From: Nitrosopumilus piranensis
Lineage (GTDB): Archaea; Thermoproteota; Nitrososphaeria; Nitrososphaerales; Nitrosopumilaceae
Direction of reading: 5' to 3'
Assembly: GCF_000875775.1 (NCBI RefSeq)
Contig: NZ_CP010868.1
Location: forward strand, 1,251,707-1,315,706
DNA length: 64,000 nt
Shown piece by piece: positions 49,600 through 58,987 of this stretch (the stretch's first letter is position 1; each line of letters starts with the position of its first letter). The notes under the pieces were generated by a model. That model was not told the DNA's origin, did no database searches, and saw nothing but the letters and a program-made list of their open reading frames with translations. The translations under genes and the position numbers were made by a program.

Positions 49600-51345
49600 A
49601 TGGAAAAAGCACCAGATGATGTATCAAATATCCACAACAGGTTTTCCCTTACTCTAGTCAATCCGTCTTCACATTACTTTTCACTATTTGTCTCATTAGG
49701 GGTTGCTGCAATAATTTCACTGGCAACACTTTTGGGCTACTTTGGAACTAATATAGAAGAAACATGGCATGTAGTTCTTGCAGTAATCACGGTACTTTTC
49801 TTAACACAATTACTTGACACCAGATTCACAAAGAAAAAAGAATACTCAAAGTCATTGCATTCATCATTATTTGCAAACATGTTATGGGCAGCAACAGTAT
49901 TGTTAGGACTACTTGCAAGTCTAGTGTTATCCAAAGAGCCATCATTGTTCTTGATCACATTTGGTATGTTTCTATTTGCAAGTTTTAGAATCGGGATTTA
50001 CACAACAACACTTGGTGTAAGCATAAAGAGAGCATGGGCAATTTGCTTTGTTCAACCACTAGCAATGTTTTTGGCCTTAGTACCACAAGACCAATGGATT
50101 CCAATGCTAAGTGATCCACTTGCATTAGGATATGGAGTCTCATTTATGATCATTGCAAGCGTATGGTCCATTCTCACAGACAGAGCTGGAAGACCAGGAA
50201 TGGAAAGCACACACAAAACAATTCAAGCATATTTGGCATCTCAAAAAAATGATCATACAGAAGCTGAAGAAATTATGGAACAACGCTCAAGTGAGACAAA
50301 AGTTGCAACATCCCAAATCAGATTATCACCACAAAACGGAGGTAAAGAATTCAGAATGGTGTTACCTGAAATTCATCCAGGGCCATACCATCCTGTTGGA
50401 GGAAGCAACATACCATATCTAATTTACAAAAATTTGTCATCTTCAGCCATGGTAATGCATAGCATATCAGATCATGCATTAAATCTCCCATCAAAAAATG
50501 AAGTTGAGAATTATCTCAAAAATTTAGAAAATAGTAAAATCAAAGAAGAGGGATTACAGTGCACAGAACCAGTAACAGTACAAATCAACAAAGCAAGAGT
50601 AATCGGATTACTTTTTGGAAAAAATCCATTATTGTTTTTATCATTGTCACCTCACGGAATGGAAGATATTCCAAATTACATGAAAAATGAAATCGAACAA
50701 TATGCTAAAAATAGAAACTATTCAAAACCACTAATCGTTGATTGCCACAATGCAATGGGCGAAGAGATTTCAAATGAAGATGGAGAAGATATGCTAAAGG
50801 CTGCAAAATCATGTCTAGACACTCTAATAACAAAAGATAGTTTTCCAATTGAATTTGGTTATGCAAACTCAGACAACATGGATGTATGGACCGAAGATCT
50901 AGGAATGGGAGGACTAGGAATTGTTTGTCTCAAAATAAATGAAAAAAAATACTTTCTAGGGTGGGCGGATGCAAACAATATGGAAAATGGAGTTAGAGAA
51001 AAAATCATAGATTTGTTTGCAAAAAAAGATCTCCAATTACTTGAAATTTGCACTTCAGATACTCATTACGCCCCTGTTAAAGCCAGGAATAGAAACGGAT
51101 ACTATCAATTAGGATTAATCACAAGTGCAGACAAACTTGCAAAATGGTTCTTAGAGATTGCAAGTAACGCCGAATCAAACACTTCAACTGCAAAATTTGA
51201 GATTTTAGAAAACGAGACAAAGGTCAAAGTTATGGGTCAAGGAATCTACGAGGATTACTCTAGGGCACTAGATAACTCGTTGAAAATTACCAAAGTATTC
51301 ATGATTGGAGGAGTGGGGTTCTTCATTACTAGTCTTTTTGTATAG
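49600..51345 (+). CDS. DUF2070 family membrane protein (581 aa)
   Basis: This archaeal family has an N-terminal membrane part (about six or seven helices, residues 25-200), a large soluble domain (about 230-550) with the conserved PEIHPGPYHPVGGSNIPY and VDCHNAMGE segments, and a last C-terminal helix. Conserved His and Asp residues suggest a metal-dependent enzyme, but no activity is known to me. It follows Sec61-beta in a likely operon and overlaps the convergent nuclease-like gene by 17 bases. Confidence 0.88.
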   Translation: MEKAPDDVSNIHNRFSLTLVNPSSHYFSLFVSLGVAAIISLATLLGYFGTNIEETWHVVLAVITVLFLTQLLDTRFTKKKEYSKSLHSSLFANMLWAATVLLGLLASLVLSKEPSLFLITFGMFLFASFRIGIYTTTLGVSIKRAWAICFVQPLAMFLALVPQDQWIPMLSDPLALGYGVSFMIIASVWSILTDRAGRPGMESTHKTIQAYLASQKNDHTEAEEIMEQRSSETKVATSQIRLSPQNGGKEFRMVLPEIHPGPYHPVGGSNIPYLIYKNLSSSAMVMHSISDHALNLPSKNEVENYLKNLENSKIKEEGLQCTEPVTVQINKARVIGLLFGKNPLLFLSLSPHGMEDIPNYMKNEIEQYAKNRNYSKPLIVDCHNAMGEEISNEDGEDMLKAAKSCLDTLITKDSFPIEFGYANSDNMDVWTEDLGMGGLGIVCLKINEKKYFLGWADANNMENGVREKIIDLFAKKDLQLLEICTSDTHYAPVKARNRNGYYQLGLITSADKLAKWFLEIASNAESNTSTAKFEILENETKVKVMGQGIYEDYSRALDNSLKITKVFMIGGVGFFITSLFV

Positions 51346-51982
51346 TTTTCATTTGATCAATATTTCCATAAAACTCATCAACAAATGAAGAGAATTGAAA
51401 AATAGGTACTATGGGTACATTTTCAATAAAATCTACTTTGTCTTGATACAGCGTAACTATTACAGGCACAGCAATTGCGCCCTCTGTTTTTGCAACATAT
51501 TGTTTTGTTCTTTCGATTTGTTTTTTTACAACAGAAGAAAGGGACGACGTACTATAACGCTTCCAGTGTTTACAATCAATTAAAATTGCAATTCCTAACC
51601 TGATTCCAACTACATCAATTTCCATTCTGGGTTTTGTTAAGATCATGTTTTTTATTACAGCAAAATTTTTTGATGATAAAATTTCAGCAGTCAATCCTTC
51701 AAAATCTTTCCAATCAAGAGCGATTGAAATTTCATCAATTGGGAGTCCCTTTTCAAGCAATGAGATGGCTATCTTTAGTTTATCCCCATCTTCAAAATAA
51801 TAGAAATTGTCATGTTTTGTTCCAATTTGATTTTTGACAAATTCATCTAAAATTATTTTTGAATCACCCTCATTTATCTTTGTAACAGCAGAAAAATCTT
51901 TGACAGATACACCACCTGGAATTATACCTTGTAATCCAGTAATCATTTTTAAATTAATTTTCAATGGGATTTCGTGAGACAT
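51329..51982 (-). CDS. Restriction endonuclease-like (Mrr-type PD-(D/E)xK) protein
   Basis: The 217-residue protein contains the nuclease motif MEIDVVGIRLGIAILIDCKHW, i.e. Asp-x(n)-(D)-x-Lys as in Mrr-type enzymes, preceded by a FEGLTAEILSSKNFAV helix. The N-terminal 85 residues resemble a winged-helix or helical reader domain. No methylase gene is near, so it would be a solitary, type IV-like or repair nuclease. Activity is inference. Confidence 0.78.
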   Translation of the reverse strand: MSHEIPLKINLKMITGLQGIIPGGVSVKDFSAVTKINEGDSKIILDEFVKNQIGTKHDNFYYFEDGDKLKIAISLLEKGLPIDEISIALDWKDFEGLTAEILSSKNFAVIKNMILTKPRMEIDVVGIRLGIAILIDCKHWKRYSTSSLSSVVKKQIERTKQYVAKTEGAIAVPVIVTLYQDKVDFIENVPIVPIFQFSSFVDEFYGNIDQMKTIQKD

Positions 51983-52034
51983 GAAAGGAATTTAGGTTTT
52001 AGGAAATAAGAACGACAGGGTATTGTGATATAGG

Positions 52035-52045
52035 TTTTATTATAA
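52035..52045 (+). promoter_or_regulatory. TATA box of the solute-binding protein gene
   Basis: TTTTATTATAA lies about 24 bases before ATG at 52064, flanked by GGTT and CCCG. This fits a leaderless transcript. Confidence 0.5.
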
Positions 52046-52063
52046 CCCGATTAAATTAGCGGT

Positions 52064-54517
52064 ATGAAAAAATTGCTAGTTTTCATACTAGCTCTTTCAA
52101 TTGTAGTTGTTGTAAACAATCAGTCATTTGCTGAAAAAAGTGTATTTGTTGATTCTGTGAAATTTATTCAGTATTTAGATGAAAATACTGCATTAGAAGA
52201 AGTTCGAAATGGGAATTTAGACATTTATTATTACAGAATTTCATCAGACAGATTAGAAAGCAATCAGTCAAGAGAAGGATTACAGGTCTTTGATTCAACT
52301 GGTGGCTCTTATAGTATTCTTGTAAATCCAGCAGATGCTGAAAAGTTTAATCCATTTTCAATCAAAGAAATCAGATTTGCATTAAATTATTTGGTAGATA
52401 GAAAATTAATTGTAAATGAATTAATGGGAGGATATGGTTCACCCATAATTTCCTATTACAGCACTTCAGATCCGGAATATCTAACAATTTTAGAGGAGTT
52501 GGAGATATTTAACTTCAAATACAATCCAGGGCTTGCAGAAGAAATTATTACAAAAGCTCTCAAAGAGAAGGGGGCAATCAAAAAAGAAGGAAAATGGAAG
52601 ATAAATGAAAATTCAATAGAAATTAAAATTTTTATCAGAAGTGATGACCCCGTTAGAAAATCTATCGGAGAGATTCTTGCAATAGAGTTAGAGAGAATAG
52701 GATTTGTAGTCAAAAAAGATTTTGGTGATTTGAATAAAGCATTTGTTGTTGTATATGGTTCAAATCCATCTGAGTTACAATGGAGTCTATACACTGAAGG
52801 GTGGGGACGTTCGGCATTTGTGAAATATGATTCTGTAGGATTGGGTCAAATGTACTCTCCATGGTTTTCAAACATGCCAGGATTCAATGATCCATCATAT
52901 TGGAATTATGAAAATAACAAACTAGATGAGATTACACAAAAAATTTACACAGGAGAATTCGAAACATCTGAAAAAAGATCAGAGTTGATTCGAGAAGCAG
53001 TAGTTGAAGGAATTAATGAATCTGTAAGAATTTTCTTGGCAAGCAAAATTGATCAGTACGTTGTAAATGAAAGAGTCAGTGGAGTTGTTAATGATTTTGG
53101 AGCAGGAGTACCAAGCAGATTTACACCAATTAACGCACAAAGTGATAGTGACGAACTTGTGATTGGGGTCAAACAGATCTATCAAGGTGCATGGAATCCT
53201 GTTATGGGATTAACAGACAGCTACAGCAGACATATTTGGGGCACGATATCAGATCCTGGAACATTCAAGCATCCATTTACAGGAGAAACATTTCCAATTA
53301 GAACAAGTTGGCAAGTTGAAACAGCAGGTCCAGATGGAAATCTCATAGTTCCTACAAAAGCAATAATGTGGAATCCAACATTGCAAAAATGGGAAAATAT
53401 CAAACCAGAAACAATGGCAACAAGCAAAGTTGTTTTGGATTTTAATTTTGGAAATTGGCATCACGGTCAGAGAATAGACATGAATGATATTTTGTATTCA
53501 CTATACTTTACAATTGAATGGGGGACACAAATAGATGAAAACGATAGAACCTTTGATACAGAGTTTACACCAAGGGCTGCTCAAAGTATTCAGACAATAA
53601 AAGGGATAAATCAAATCGATAAAGACACTATAGAAGTTTATGTTGATTACTGGCATTTTGATGAAGGGGAGATAGCGGACTGGGCAGTTATTTGGAATAC
53701 AATGCCATGGGAGATTTCTGCTGCAATGGAAAAAGCAGTTTTAGATGGCAAGGCATCATTTTCCAGATCGGGAGCTACAAGTAAGAATGTAAATTGGATT
53801 TCATTGATAGTGCCAAATGATGCAAATCTAGTCAAAGATTATTTGAGTGATTTTAGAAACTCGAACTACATACCTATATCATTAAAACAAAATAATTTAG
53901 AATCAAAATACTATCAAGAAAGATTTGAATCAGCAATAAAGTGGATTGATGAAAAAAACCATGCAGTAATTAGTAATGGTCCATTTTATTTAGAGTCATA
54001 TTCACCAGAATCACGGACAATTTTAGTAACTGCTTTTGATGATGATTCATATCCCTTTGAAATTGGAAGTTGGTCTGAATTTCAAAATGCAGCATTTCCA
54101 ATTATCAGAGAAATTAAATTAAAAGATGTGATTCAAAAAGGAGAAGAATTTTCAGTAGAAATAGAGGTTGAAAATACAGATTCTATCCTATACTTTTTAT
54201 TAAATAGTCATGGAAATATGATATCATCAGAATCCATACAAGTGGATAAAGACAAAATAAATCTCAAAATAGATTCAGAAAAATTACTGCCTGGAACAGG
54301 TAACATCAAAATTTTTGCTGTTTCAAATTCAGTTCTTAAACCAGATTTTTATGAATCAAGTTTTATTGTAACTGAAAAGAAAACAGAGTTACCAAGTAGT
54401 TCTTCTGATAATATAGAATTTTCAGAAGATGGTATAAAATACGAGGTTTTGATTATTCCCATAATCATTATTATCGGAATTATTATTTTATTAAAAAAAC
54501 ATCATAACAACCCATAA
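52064..54517 (+). CDS. Extracellular solute-binding protein, family 5-like, with membrane anchor
   Basis: This 817-residue protein has a signal peptide (residues 1-24), two long stretches like the peptide/nickel-binding family 5 (for example FSIKEIRFALNYLVDRKLIVNEL and MSDLPRF-type hinge parts later), and a C-terminal membrane helix (IIPIIIIIGIIILLKK). It is longer than the usual 500-600 residues, so it may have an added domain (VSVEIEVENTDS region, about 690-780). It probably captures peptides or other ligands outside the membrane. No permease is next to it. Confidence 0.82.
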   Translation: MKKLLVFILALSIVVVVNNQSFAEKSVFVDSVKFIQYLDENTALEEVRNGNLDIYYYRISSDRLESNQSREGLQVFDSTGGSYSILVNPADAEKFNPFSIKEIRFALNYLVDRKLIVNELMGGYGSPIISYYSTSDPEYLTILEELEIFNFKYNPGLAEEIITKALKEKGAIKKEGKWKINENSIEIKIFIRSDDPVRKSIGEILAIELERIGFVVKKDFGDLNKAFVVVYGSNPSELQWSLYTEGWGRSAFVKYDSVGLGQMYSPWFSNMPGFNDPSYWNYENNKLDEITQKIYTGEFETSEKRSELIREAVVEGINESVRIFLASKIDQYVVNERVSGVVNDFGAGVPSRFTPINAQSDSDELVIGVKQIYQGAWNPVMGLTDSYSRHIWGTISDPGTFKHPFTGETFPIRTSWQVETAGPDGNLIVPTKAIMWNPTLQKWENIKPETMATSKVVLDFNFGNWHHGQRIDMNDILYSLYFTIEWGTQIDENDRTFDTEFTPRAAQSIQTIKGINQIDKDTIEVYVDYWHFDEGEIADWAVIWNTMPWEISAAMEKAVLDGKASFSRSGATSKNVNWISLIVPNDANLVKDYLSDFRNSNYIPISLKQNNLESKYYQERFESAIKWIDEKNHAVISNGPFYLESYSPESRTILVTAFDDDSYPFEIGSWSEFQNAAFPIIREIKLKDVIQKGEEFSVEIEVENTDSILYFLLNSHGNMISSESIQVDKDKINLKIDSEKLLPGTGNIKIFAVSNSVLKPDFYESSFIVTEKKTELPSSSSDNIEFSEDGIKYEVLIIPIIIIIGIIILLKKHHNNP

Positions 54518-54993
54518 TCTTTTAGAATTAATTCAACTTGTTCTTCCTTTTCTAATTTGGAATATTCACCCAAAAGGTTTTGATTAAGTTCATAGAATGT
54601 ATGTCCCCACTTGAATTTATCAAGCAACTCTAATCCCTGTTCGTTATGTCCCAAAATAAACAAAGATGCTGTCAAGGCTTCAGCAGTAGTTAATTTATTT
54701 AATTTAGCATAGTTTACTGGATTTCCTGCAAGCAACGGGGGCAACTTTCGTTTTATTCCATTAAATTTTTTTGAAAATGCTTGATCTGCTAGATTCCAAG
54801 AGCAATCAATTCCAACTATAGAGTTGATCAATGACCTGTCTTTTGGCATCAAAGTATTTTTTGAAAAGGGATCTAAAACTAAACCTTTTATTCCAATCTT
54901 TTTAATATTTTGAGCAAGACCAAACTTTATCATTTTTGCAGCAGTACATTTTTTTGGATCATCTTGATAAAACATCAAAACCTGAAGTTTCAT
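54502..54993 (-). CDS. Tsr3-family rRNA aminocarboxypropyltransferase (DUF367)
   Basis: This family adds the 3-amino-3-carboxypropyl group from SAM to a modified uridine of the small-subunit rRNA. The 163-residue protein has DDPKKCTAAKM, the VLDPFSKNTL, DCSWN and RKLPPLLAGNPVNYAKLNKL segments of the family. It overlaps the convergent solute-binding-protein gene by 16 bases. Confidence 0.92.
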   Translation of the reverse strand: MKLQVLMFYQDDPKKCTAAKMIKFGLAQNIKKIGIKGLVLDPFSKNTLMPKDRSLINSIVGIDCSWNLADQAFSKKFNGIKRKLPPLLAGNPVNYAKLNKLTTAEALTASLFILGHNEQGLELLDKFKWGHTFYELNQNLLGEYSKLEKEEQVELILKDYGLL

Positions 54994-55027
54994 TTCAAAT
55001 AATTTTAGAATGAAGAGTATTTTGAAT

Positions 55028-58000
55028 TTACTCTACAGTCTTGTATGTTACCTTGTAATAGAATCGAGATACCTGATCATCTTTTATTATCTCCACATTC
55101 CAATCAGAATCAAGTAAGAAATCTTCAGAGGATTCAGGTAAAATACTGAATTTTTCTAGGCGAACATCAGGACCACTATATCTAACATTTAGGCTCATTC
55201 CATCCACCTCCACAACATCATAGATTTGACCAGGTTTTCTAGTAGATTCACTAACAAGGCAATCAGCATCAGGACCAATTACACAAATACCACTTGAAGA
55301 TGAAATTTTGAGATTAACATCAGAAATATCAGATCTTAAAGGAGTTAGCAAAGAACCTGAAATAACTCTTGGCAACAGAGTCACATCATCAACAGTTTTT
55401 TCTTGTGCAGATACAGAAATGATATTATCAGCAATTCTATTTTCTTTTTCAATTACTGTTTCCAATTTTGGAGTAGGTGGTTTTTCAACAACATTAAATC
55501 GGATATGTTTTGTTTCAAAGTCAGCATCAATGGTCACCTCATATTTTCCAATTGCAGATGCAGTGTTTGGTATTTTATATTCATGAGTAAATGAACCAGA
55601 TGGGCTTGGGCGAATTGATTTAACTGCACCAGTATGAACTCCACAAATAAAAGAGCCACAGGTAATTTCGGTATCAGACTTTTTAATTATGCTTACATCA
55701 TATGTTTCTAGATAGATGAGTTTGTTTGGCTTTCCAGAAATTATTACAGTATCACCAGGGTGATATTCAGGTTTATCAGTAGAGACTAACAAAGATACAG
55801 GATCATCAATACCAAAAGTAAAATCATTAGCAACACTAAAGGTAGCAGTTGCTCTAGCAGTAGAATAGACTGCCTTGACAGAATAAAATCCTTCACTAAA
55901 TACGGTTGCAGGTAATTCAAACAAACTTGAAAATTCACCTCCAGGCTTTGGATAAACAGCAGATTCATGAATAATTTTGTAAGGGAATACACCATCCAGA
56001 ATTTGGATTGTTACACGGTCAGGTACAACAAGTCCTTCATCGCCCTGTATTCGTTGAATTACATTTCCCACTACCTTGAGTTTTTCTCCTGCTTGGTAAA
56101 GGGGTTTTCCAGTTGTTACAAATATAGGAGTTTTTGAAATAGAATCATTTGCAGGATCTGCTGAAACCTTAAAAAATAGTGTTTCACCATAGGAGTCAGT
56201 TCCTATGTTTATTTTATAAAGACCAAAATTAGAAGAAGATGTACTTCTACTATCATCTCCTTTAATAGTTTGATATCTTTCAGAGACAGGAGTGGTCCAG
56301 GACCATGAAAATCTCTGATTATCAATTGGAGCTCCATATGTTGTGGTTGTTCCATCAGGTCGTGTTACTGAAATTGTTACGGCTCGATCACTAGTAGGAA
56401 TAATTCCGTTAAGAGAGACCTTTTCTCCTAATCCATATACCTCTTTGTCAAGGGAGATAGTAAGGCCACCAGCCAAATCATCAACAACTTCAAAAGTTGC
56501 AGTGGCCAAAAGATCAAGATATTGTGCAGTAATTATGTATGTCCCTTCAGAAAATATTAATCTGCTAATATCAGTTGCGACTTCAAACGTTCCACCAGCT
56601 TCAGGAATTGCAGTAAGCTGGTAATCTGCTACTACAGATCCTTTTCCTCCAGTAGCACCTTGATTTACCCCTCCAGGTACCCCAAAAATCGAAAGAGGTT
56701 TTCCATCTTCAGTTTTTATTGAAATCAACACTGTAGGAATCTCAAAACTTGTGCGTTCAACAAGGTTCTTTATTTTACCACTAATTACAAGTTCTTTATC
56801 CAAATTGAAATCATAAACAAGTTTGTTAGTTGTAATAGCCAAAGGTTCAGTTATCTGAACAAAATTTTCAGGATCTACTACCGCTTTTATGGTTTTTTTG
56901 ACAGAGCCAACATCTTTTGAAACTTTAATTTTATAATCTCCTAACCGCATATTCTCATTAGGAATGGTAAATGAGTATTGGAATTTTCCATTTCCATCAA
57001 TTCTAACGACATCCAAAATTTTTAGGACAGAGCCGCCACCAACTTTACTACCAGTACCTAATGAAAGGCTCTTTGTTTGTACTATTTCTAAATCAAGTGC
57101 AGGAATCCAAACATCATTTAGTCTTCCTGTAATAGTAACAACTTCACCCAATCCATAAACTTCTTTATCAGTCCACAAAGATATTGGAACTGTTTCTTTA
57201 ACATCTTCTACTACCTCAAATGTAGCAATTACAGATTTGTCAAAATATTCCCCAATTATTTGATAAGTTCCATAAACTGGGTTGACAGTAGATATGAAAA
57301 CATTAGTTTTGAATTGGCCATCCACTGGAAACAAATTTCCATTATAGACAACATTATCAGAAGAATCAGTTACTGTGAACTTCATTCCTTGAAGAGGTAT
57401 AATTTCAGTAGTAGTGCCCATAATTGAAACAAGTTCACCAGGAAGGTATTGAGATTTGTTCGTAACCAAACTTAGATAACCATCCTGTTTAGATTGTTGT
57501 TCCGTTATTTCAAAACCTACAGAAAACGAGGTACTTGCAGTAGCACCAGCATAACTTACATTTACATCATAATTTCCTTCATTAATACCTAAAACTTGGT
57601 GTAGACTCAAAGTTGTTTTATAATTTAATTTTAAATCAGGATGCAAAGTCAAAGTTCTATCAAAGTTTGGACCAGTAATTTTTACAGTAATTACTTCAGG
57701 TTGGAAGAATGGTTTTTCAATAAAGACTTTTTTTGAGACACTTCCTTGAATTATTACAGTTTCTCCAAATGAATATGAAGACTTTGGAGATGAAACTGTT
57801 ACAGTGGTTTCTTCTGCTTTTTGTTCTTGTATTAATTTCCCATTAGTAGAGCCAGATGTAGAGGTTACAAATTTCCAATCATCATAGCTGTCAAAATCAT
57901 AGCCATCATAGATTCTTTGCCAAGATTTAAAATCATTTTGAATGTCAGATAGAACAGGAGTCTTGTCAATTACAACACCATTTTCATCTCTCAACTCAAC

Positions 58001-58318
58001 TGATTCACTCGAATCAGTGAACCAAACACTTTGATATGAAAACGTTAAGAATTGTCCAGGATTAATAGTTGTCCCAGATGGAATGGTCATAGTTTTCTTT
58101 AGAACAGTAGTTGATGCAATCTTCCATCCACTCAAATCAATTGTAGAGTCAGTGGGATTGTAAAGTTCTACCCATTCAGAAATAGATTTTGAATCATCTC
58201 CAGGGGGATTGATATCAACTTCATTAATTACAACGGTTTGATCAGTTTGGGCATATGCAGGTACAATTACTCCTGCAAGTAAGAATATGAAAAATACTAT
58301 AGGCAGGTTCCGATTCAT
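55028..58318 (-). CDS. Large secreted protein with lamin-tail domain and seven repeated beta modules (1096 aa)
   Basis: A signal peptide (ending AYAQ, residue 24) precedes a lamin-tail domain (EVDINPPGDDSKSISEWVEL, about 30-150). Then come seven modules of roughly 100-150 residues, each starting with a motif like T-x-K-x-x-Y-x-x-G-E-x-V-x-I-x-G (for example DKEVYGLGEVVTITG, DKPEYHPGDTVIISG). These look like immunoglobulin/MG2-type beta domains. There is no C-terminal anchor. It is probably an S-layer-associated or adhesive surface protein; ligand unknown. Confidence 0.85.
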   Translation of the reverse strand: MNRNLPIVFFIFLLAGVIVPAYAQTDQTVVINEVDINPPGDDSKSISEWVELYNPTDSTIDLSGWKIASTTVLKKTMTIPSGTTINPGQFLTFSYQSVWFTDSSESVELRDENGVVIDKTPVLSDIQNDFKSWQRIYDGYDFDSYDDWKFVTSTSGSTNGKLIQEQKAEETTVTVSSPKSSYSFGETVIIQGSVSKKVFIEKPFFQPEVITVKITGPNFDRTLTLHPDLKLNYKTTLSLHQVLGINEGNYDVNVSYAGATASTSFSVGFEITEQQSKQDGYLSLVTNKSQYLPGELVSIMGTTTEIIPLQGMKFTVTDSSDNVVYNGNLFPVDGQFKTNVFISTVNPVYGTYQIIGEYFDKSVIATFEVVEDVKETVPISLWTDKEVYGLGEVVTITGRLNDVWIPALDLEIVQTKSLSLGTGSKVGGGSVLKILDVVRIDGNGKFQYSFTIPNENMRLGDYKIKVSKDVGSVKKTIKAVVDPENFVQITEPLAITTNKLVYDFNLDKELVISGKIKNLVERTSFEIPTVLISIKTEDGKPLSIFGVPGGVNQGATGGKGSVVADYQLTAIPEAGGTFEVATDISRLIFSEGTYIITAQYLDLLATATFEVVDDLAGGLTISLDKEVYGLGEKVSLNGIIPTSDRAVTISVTRPDGTTTTYGAPIDNQRFSWSWTTPVSERYQTIKGDDSRSTSSSNFGLYKINIGTDSYGETLFFKVSADPANDSISKTPIFVTTGKPLYQAGEKLKVVGNVIQRIQGDEGLVVPDRVTIQILDGVFPYKIIHESAVYPKPGGEFSSLFELPATVFSEGFYSVKAVYSTARATATFSVANDFTFGIDDPVSLLVSTDKPEYHPGDTVIISGKPNKLIYLETYDVSIIKKSDTEITCGSFICGVHTGAVKSIRPSPSGSFTHEYKIPNTASAIGKYEVTIDADFETKHIRFNVVEKPPTPKLETVIEKENRIADNIISVSAQEKTVDDVTLLPRVISGSLLTPLRSDISDVNLKISSSSGICVIGPDADCLVSESTRKPGQIYDVVEVDGMSLNVRYSGPDVRLEKFSILPESSEDFLLDSDWNVEIIKDDQVSRFYYKVTYKTVE

Positions 58319-58456
58319 TGCTGTTTCCTACTTTTTTGGGCCAGAAGAGTCATTTTAGAATGAAATTGAGGAAAAGTTGAGCTAGTTGTTAAAGTCATAT
58401 ATCTTAAAGACATCAGGAATTTTAGTAGTTTTTCAGTTTTAAGGCATACGTAGGAA

Positions 58457-58753
58457 TCATTCCTGAGAATAGTCACAGTTTGGACATTTTTTCTCATGTA
58501 TTTTAGCCCCGCACTCAAGGCATATGCCTTCACCCACATCCCTTTGAATTAACTGTCGTCTCTTTGCAACATAGATTTTGATTCCAAAATACATGATAAT
58601 TACAATAATTGCAGCATATGCAGGACTCATAAAGGGAATAAGACCAATCATAAAAAGCAATAATCCTGCAATCAAAATTATATCTCGTCTCTCAAATTTC
58701 AATGAATCAAGACCTCGATGAATTGATAAAAACATGCCGGAGCTCAGAGCCAT
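58457..58753 (-). CDS. Membrane protein with C-terminal zinc ribbon (98 aa)
   Basis: Two hydrophobic helices (about residues 25-40 and 45-62) are followed by a cytoplasmic ribbon CLECGAKIHEKKCPNCDY with two Cys pairs. The N-terminal 20 residues are polar. The pattern is typical of small archaeal membrane zinc-ribbon proteins without known function. It lies upstream of the large secreted protein on the same strand, with about 140 bases between. Confidence 0.75.
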   Translation of the reverse strand: MALSSGMFLSIHRGLDSLKFERRDIILIAGLLLFMIGLIPFMSPAYAAIIVIIMYFGIKIYVAKRRQLIQRDVGEGICLECGAKIHEKKCPNCDYSQE

Positions 58754-58841
58754 TAGTTTACTTCATATCAAAGTCATTACTCTAACTCTTCTTCATTGCT
58801 CGGCAGTAATAATATGAATTGATTTGATAATAAGATAATGG

Positions 58842-58915
58842 TGGGATCGGCGAGATTTGAACGCGCGACCTCTGCGTCCCAAACGCAGAATCATACCAAG
58901 CTAGACCACGATCCC
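58842..58915 (-). tRNA. tRNA-Pro (anticodon UGG)
   Basis: On the minus strand the sequence folds as a complete cloverleaf: acceptor GGGATCG with CGATCCC, anticodon stem CTGCG/CGCAG around the loop TTTGGGA (anticodon TGG), and T-loop TTCAAAT. CCA is encoded at 58839-58841. There is no intron. One T-stem pair (52-62) is C-U, slightly unusual. The TATA-like AATTTAAGC at 58937-58945 lies 25 bases upstream. Confidence 0.95.
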
Positions 58916-58936
58916 AGTAAATCCTAAAAGTTGCCC

Positions 58937-58945
58937 AATTTAAGC
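58937..58945. promoter_or_regulatory. Shared TATA region of tRNA-Pro and methionine aminopeptidase
   Basis: AATTTAAGC reads as a TATA-like element on both strands, about 25 bases from the tRNA 5' end and 45 bases before the GTG of map. It may serve as a bidirectional promoter. Confidence 0.45.
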
Positions 58946-58987
58946 TTCACAGATAATCATTTTAAAGGTACACAAAGGAGCAGAATT

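Noticed and set aside
52064-58318. PEFG-CTERM sorting signals on the two large exported proteins
   Set aside because: The binding protein ends in an ordinary membrane helix with a short basic tail and the 1096-residue protein ends without a helix; neither has the PEFG motif.
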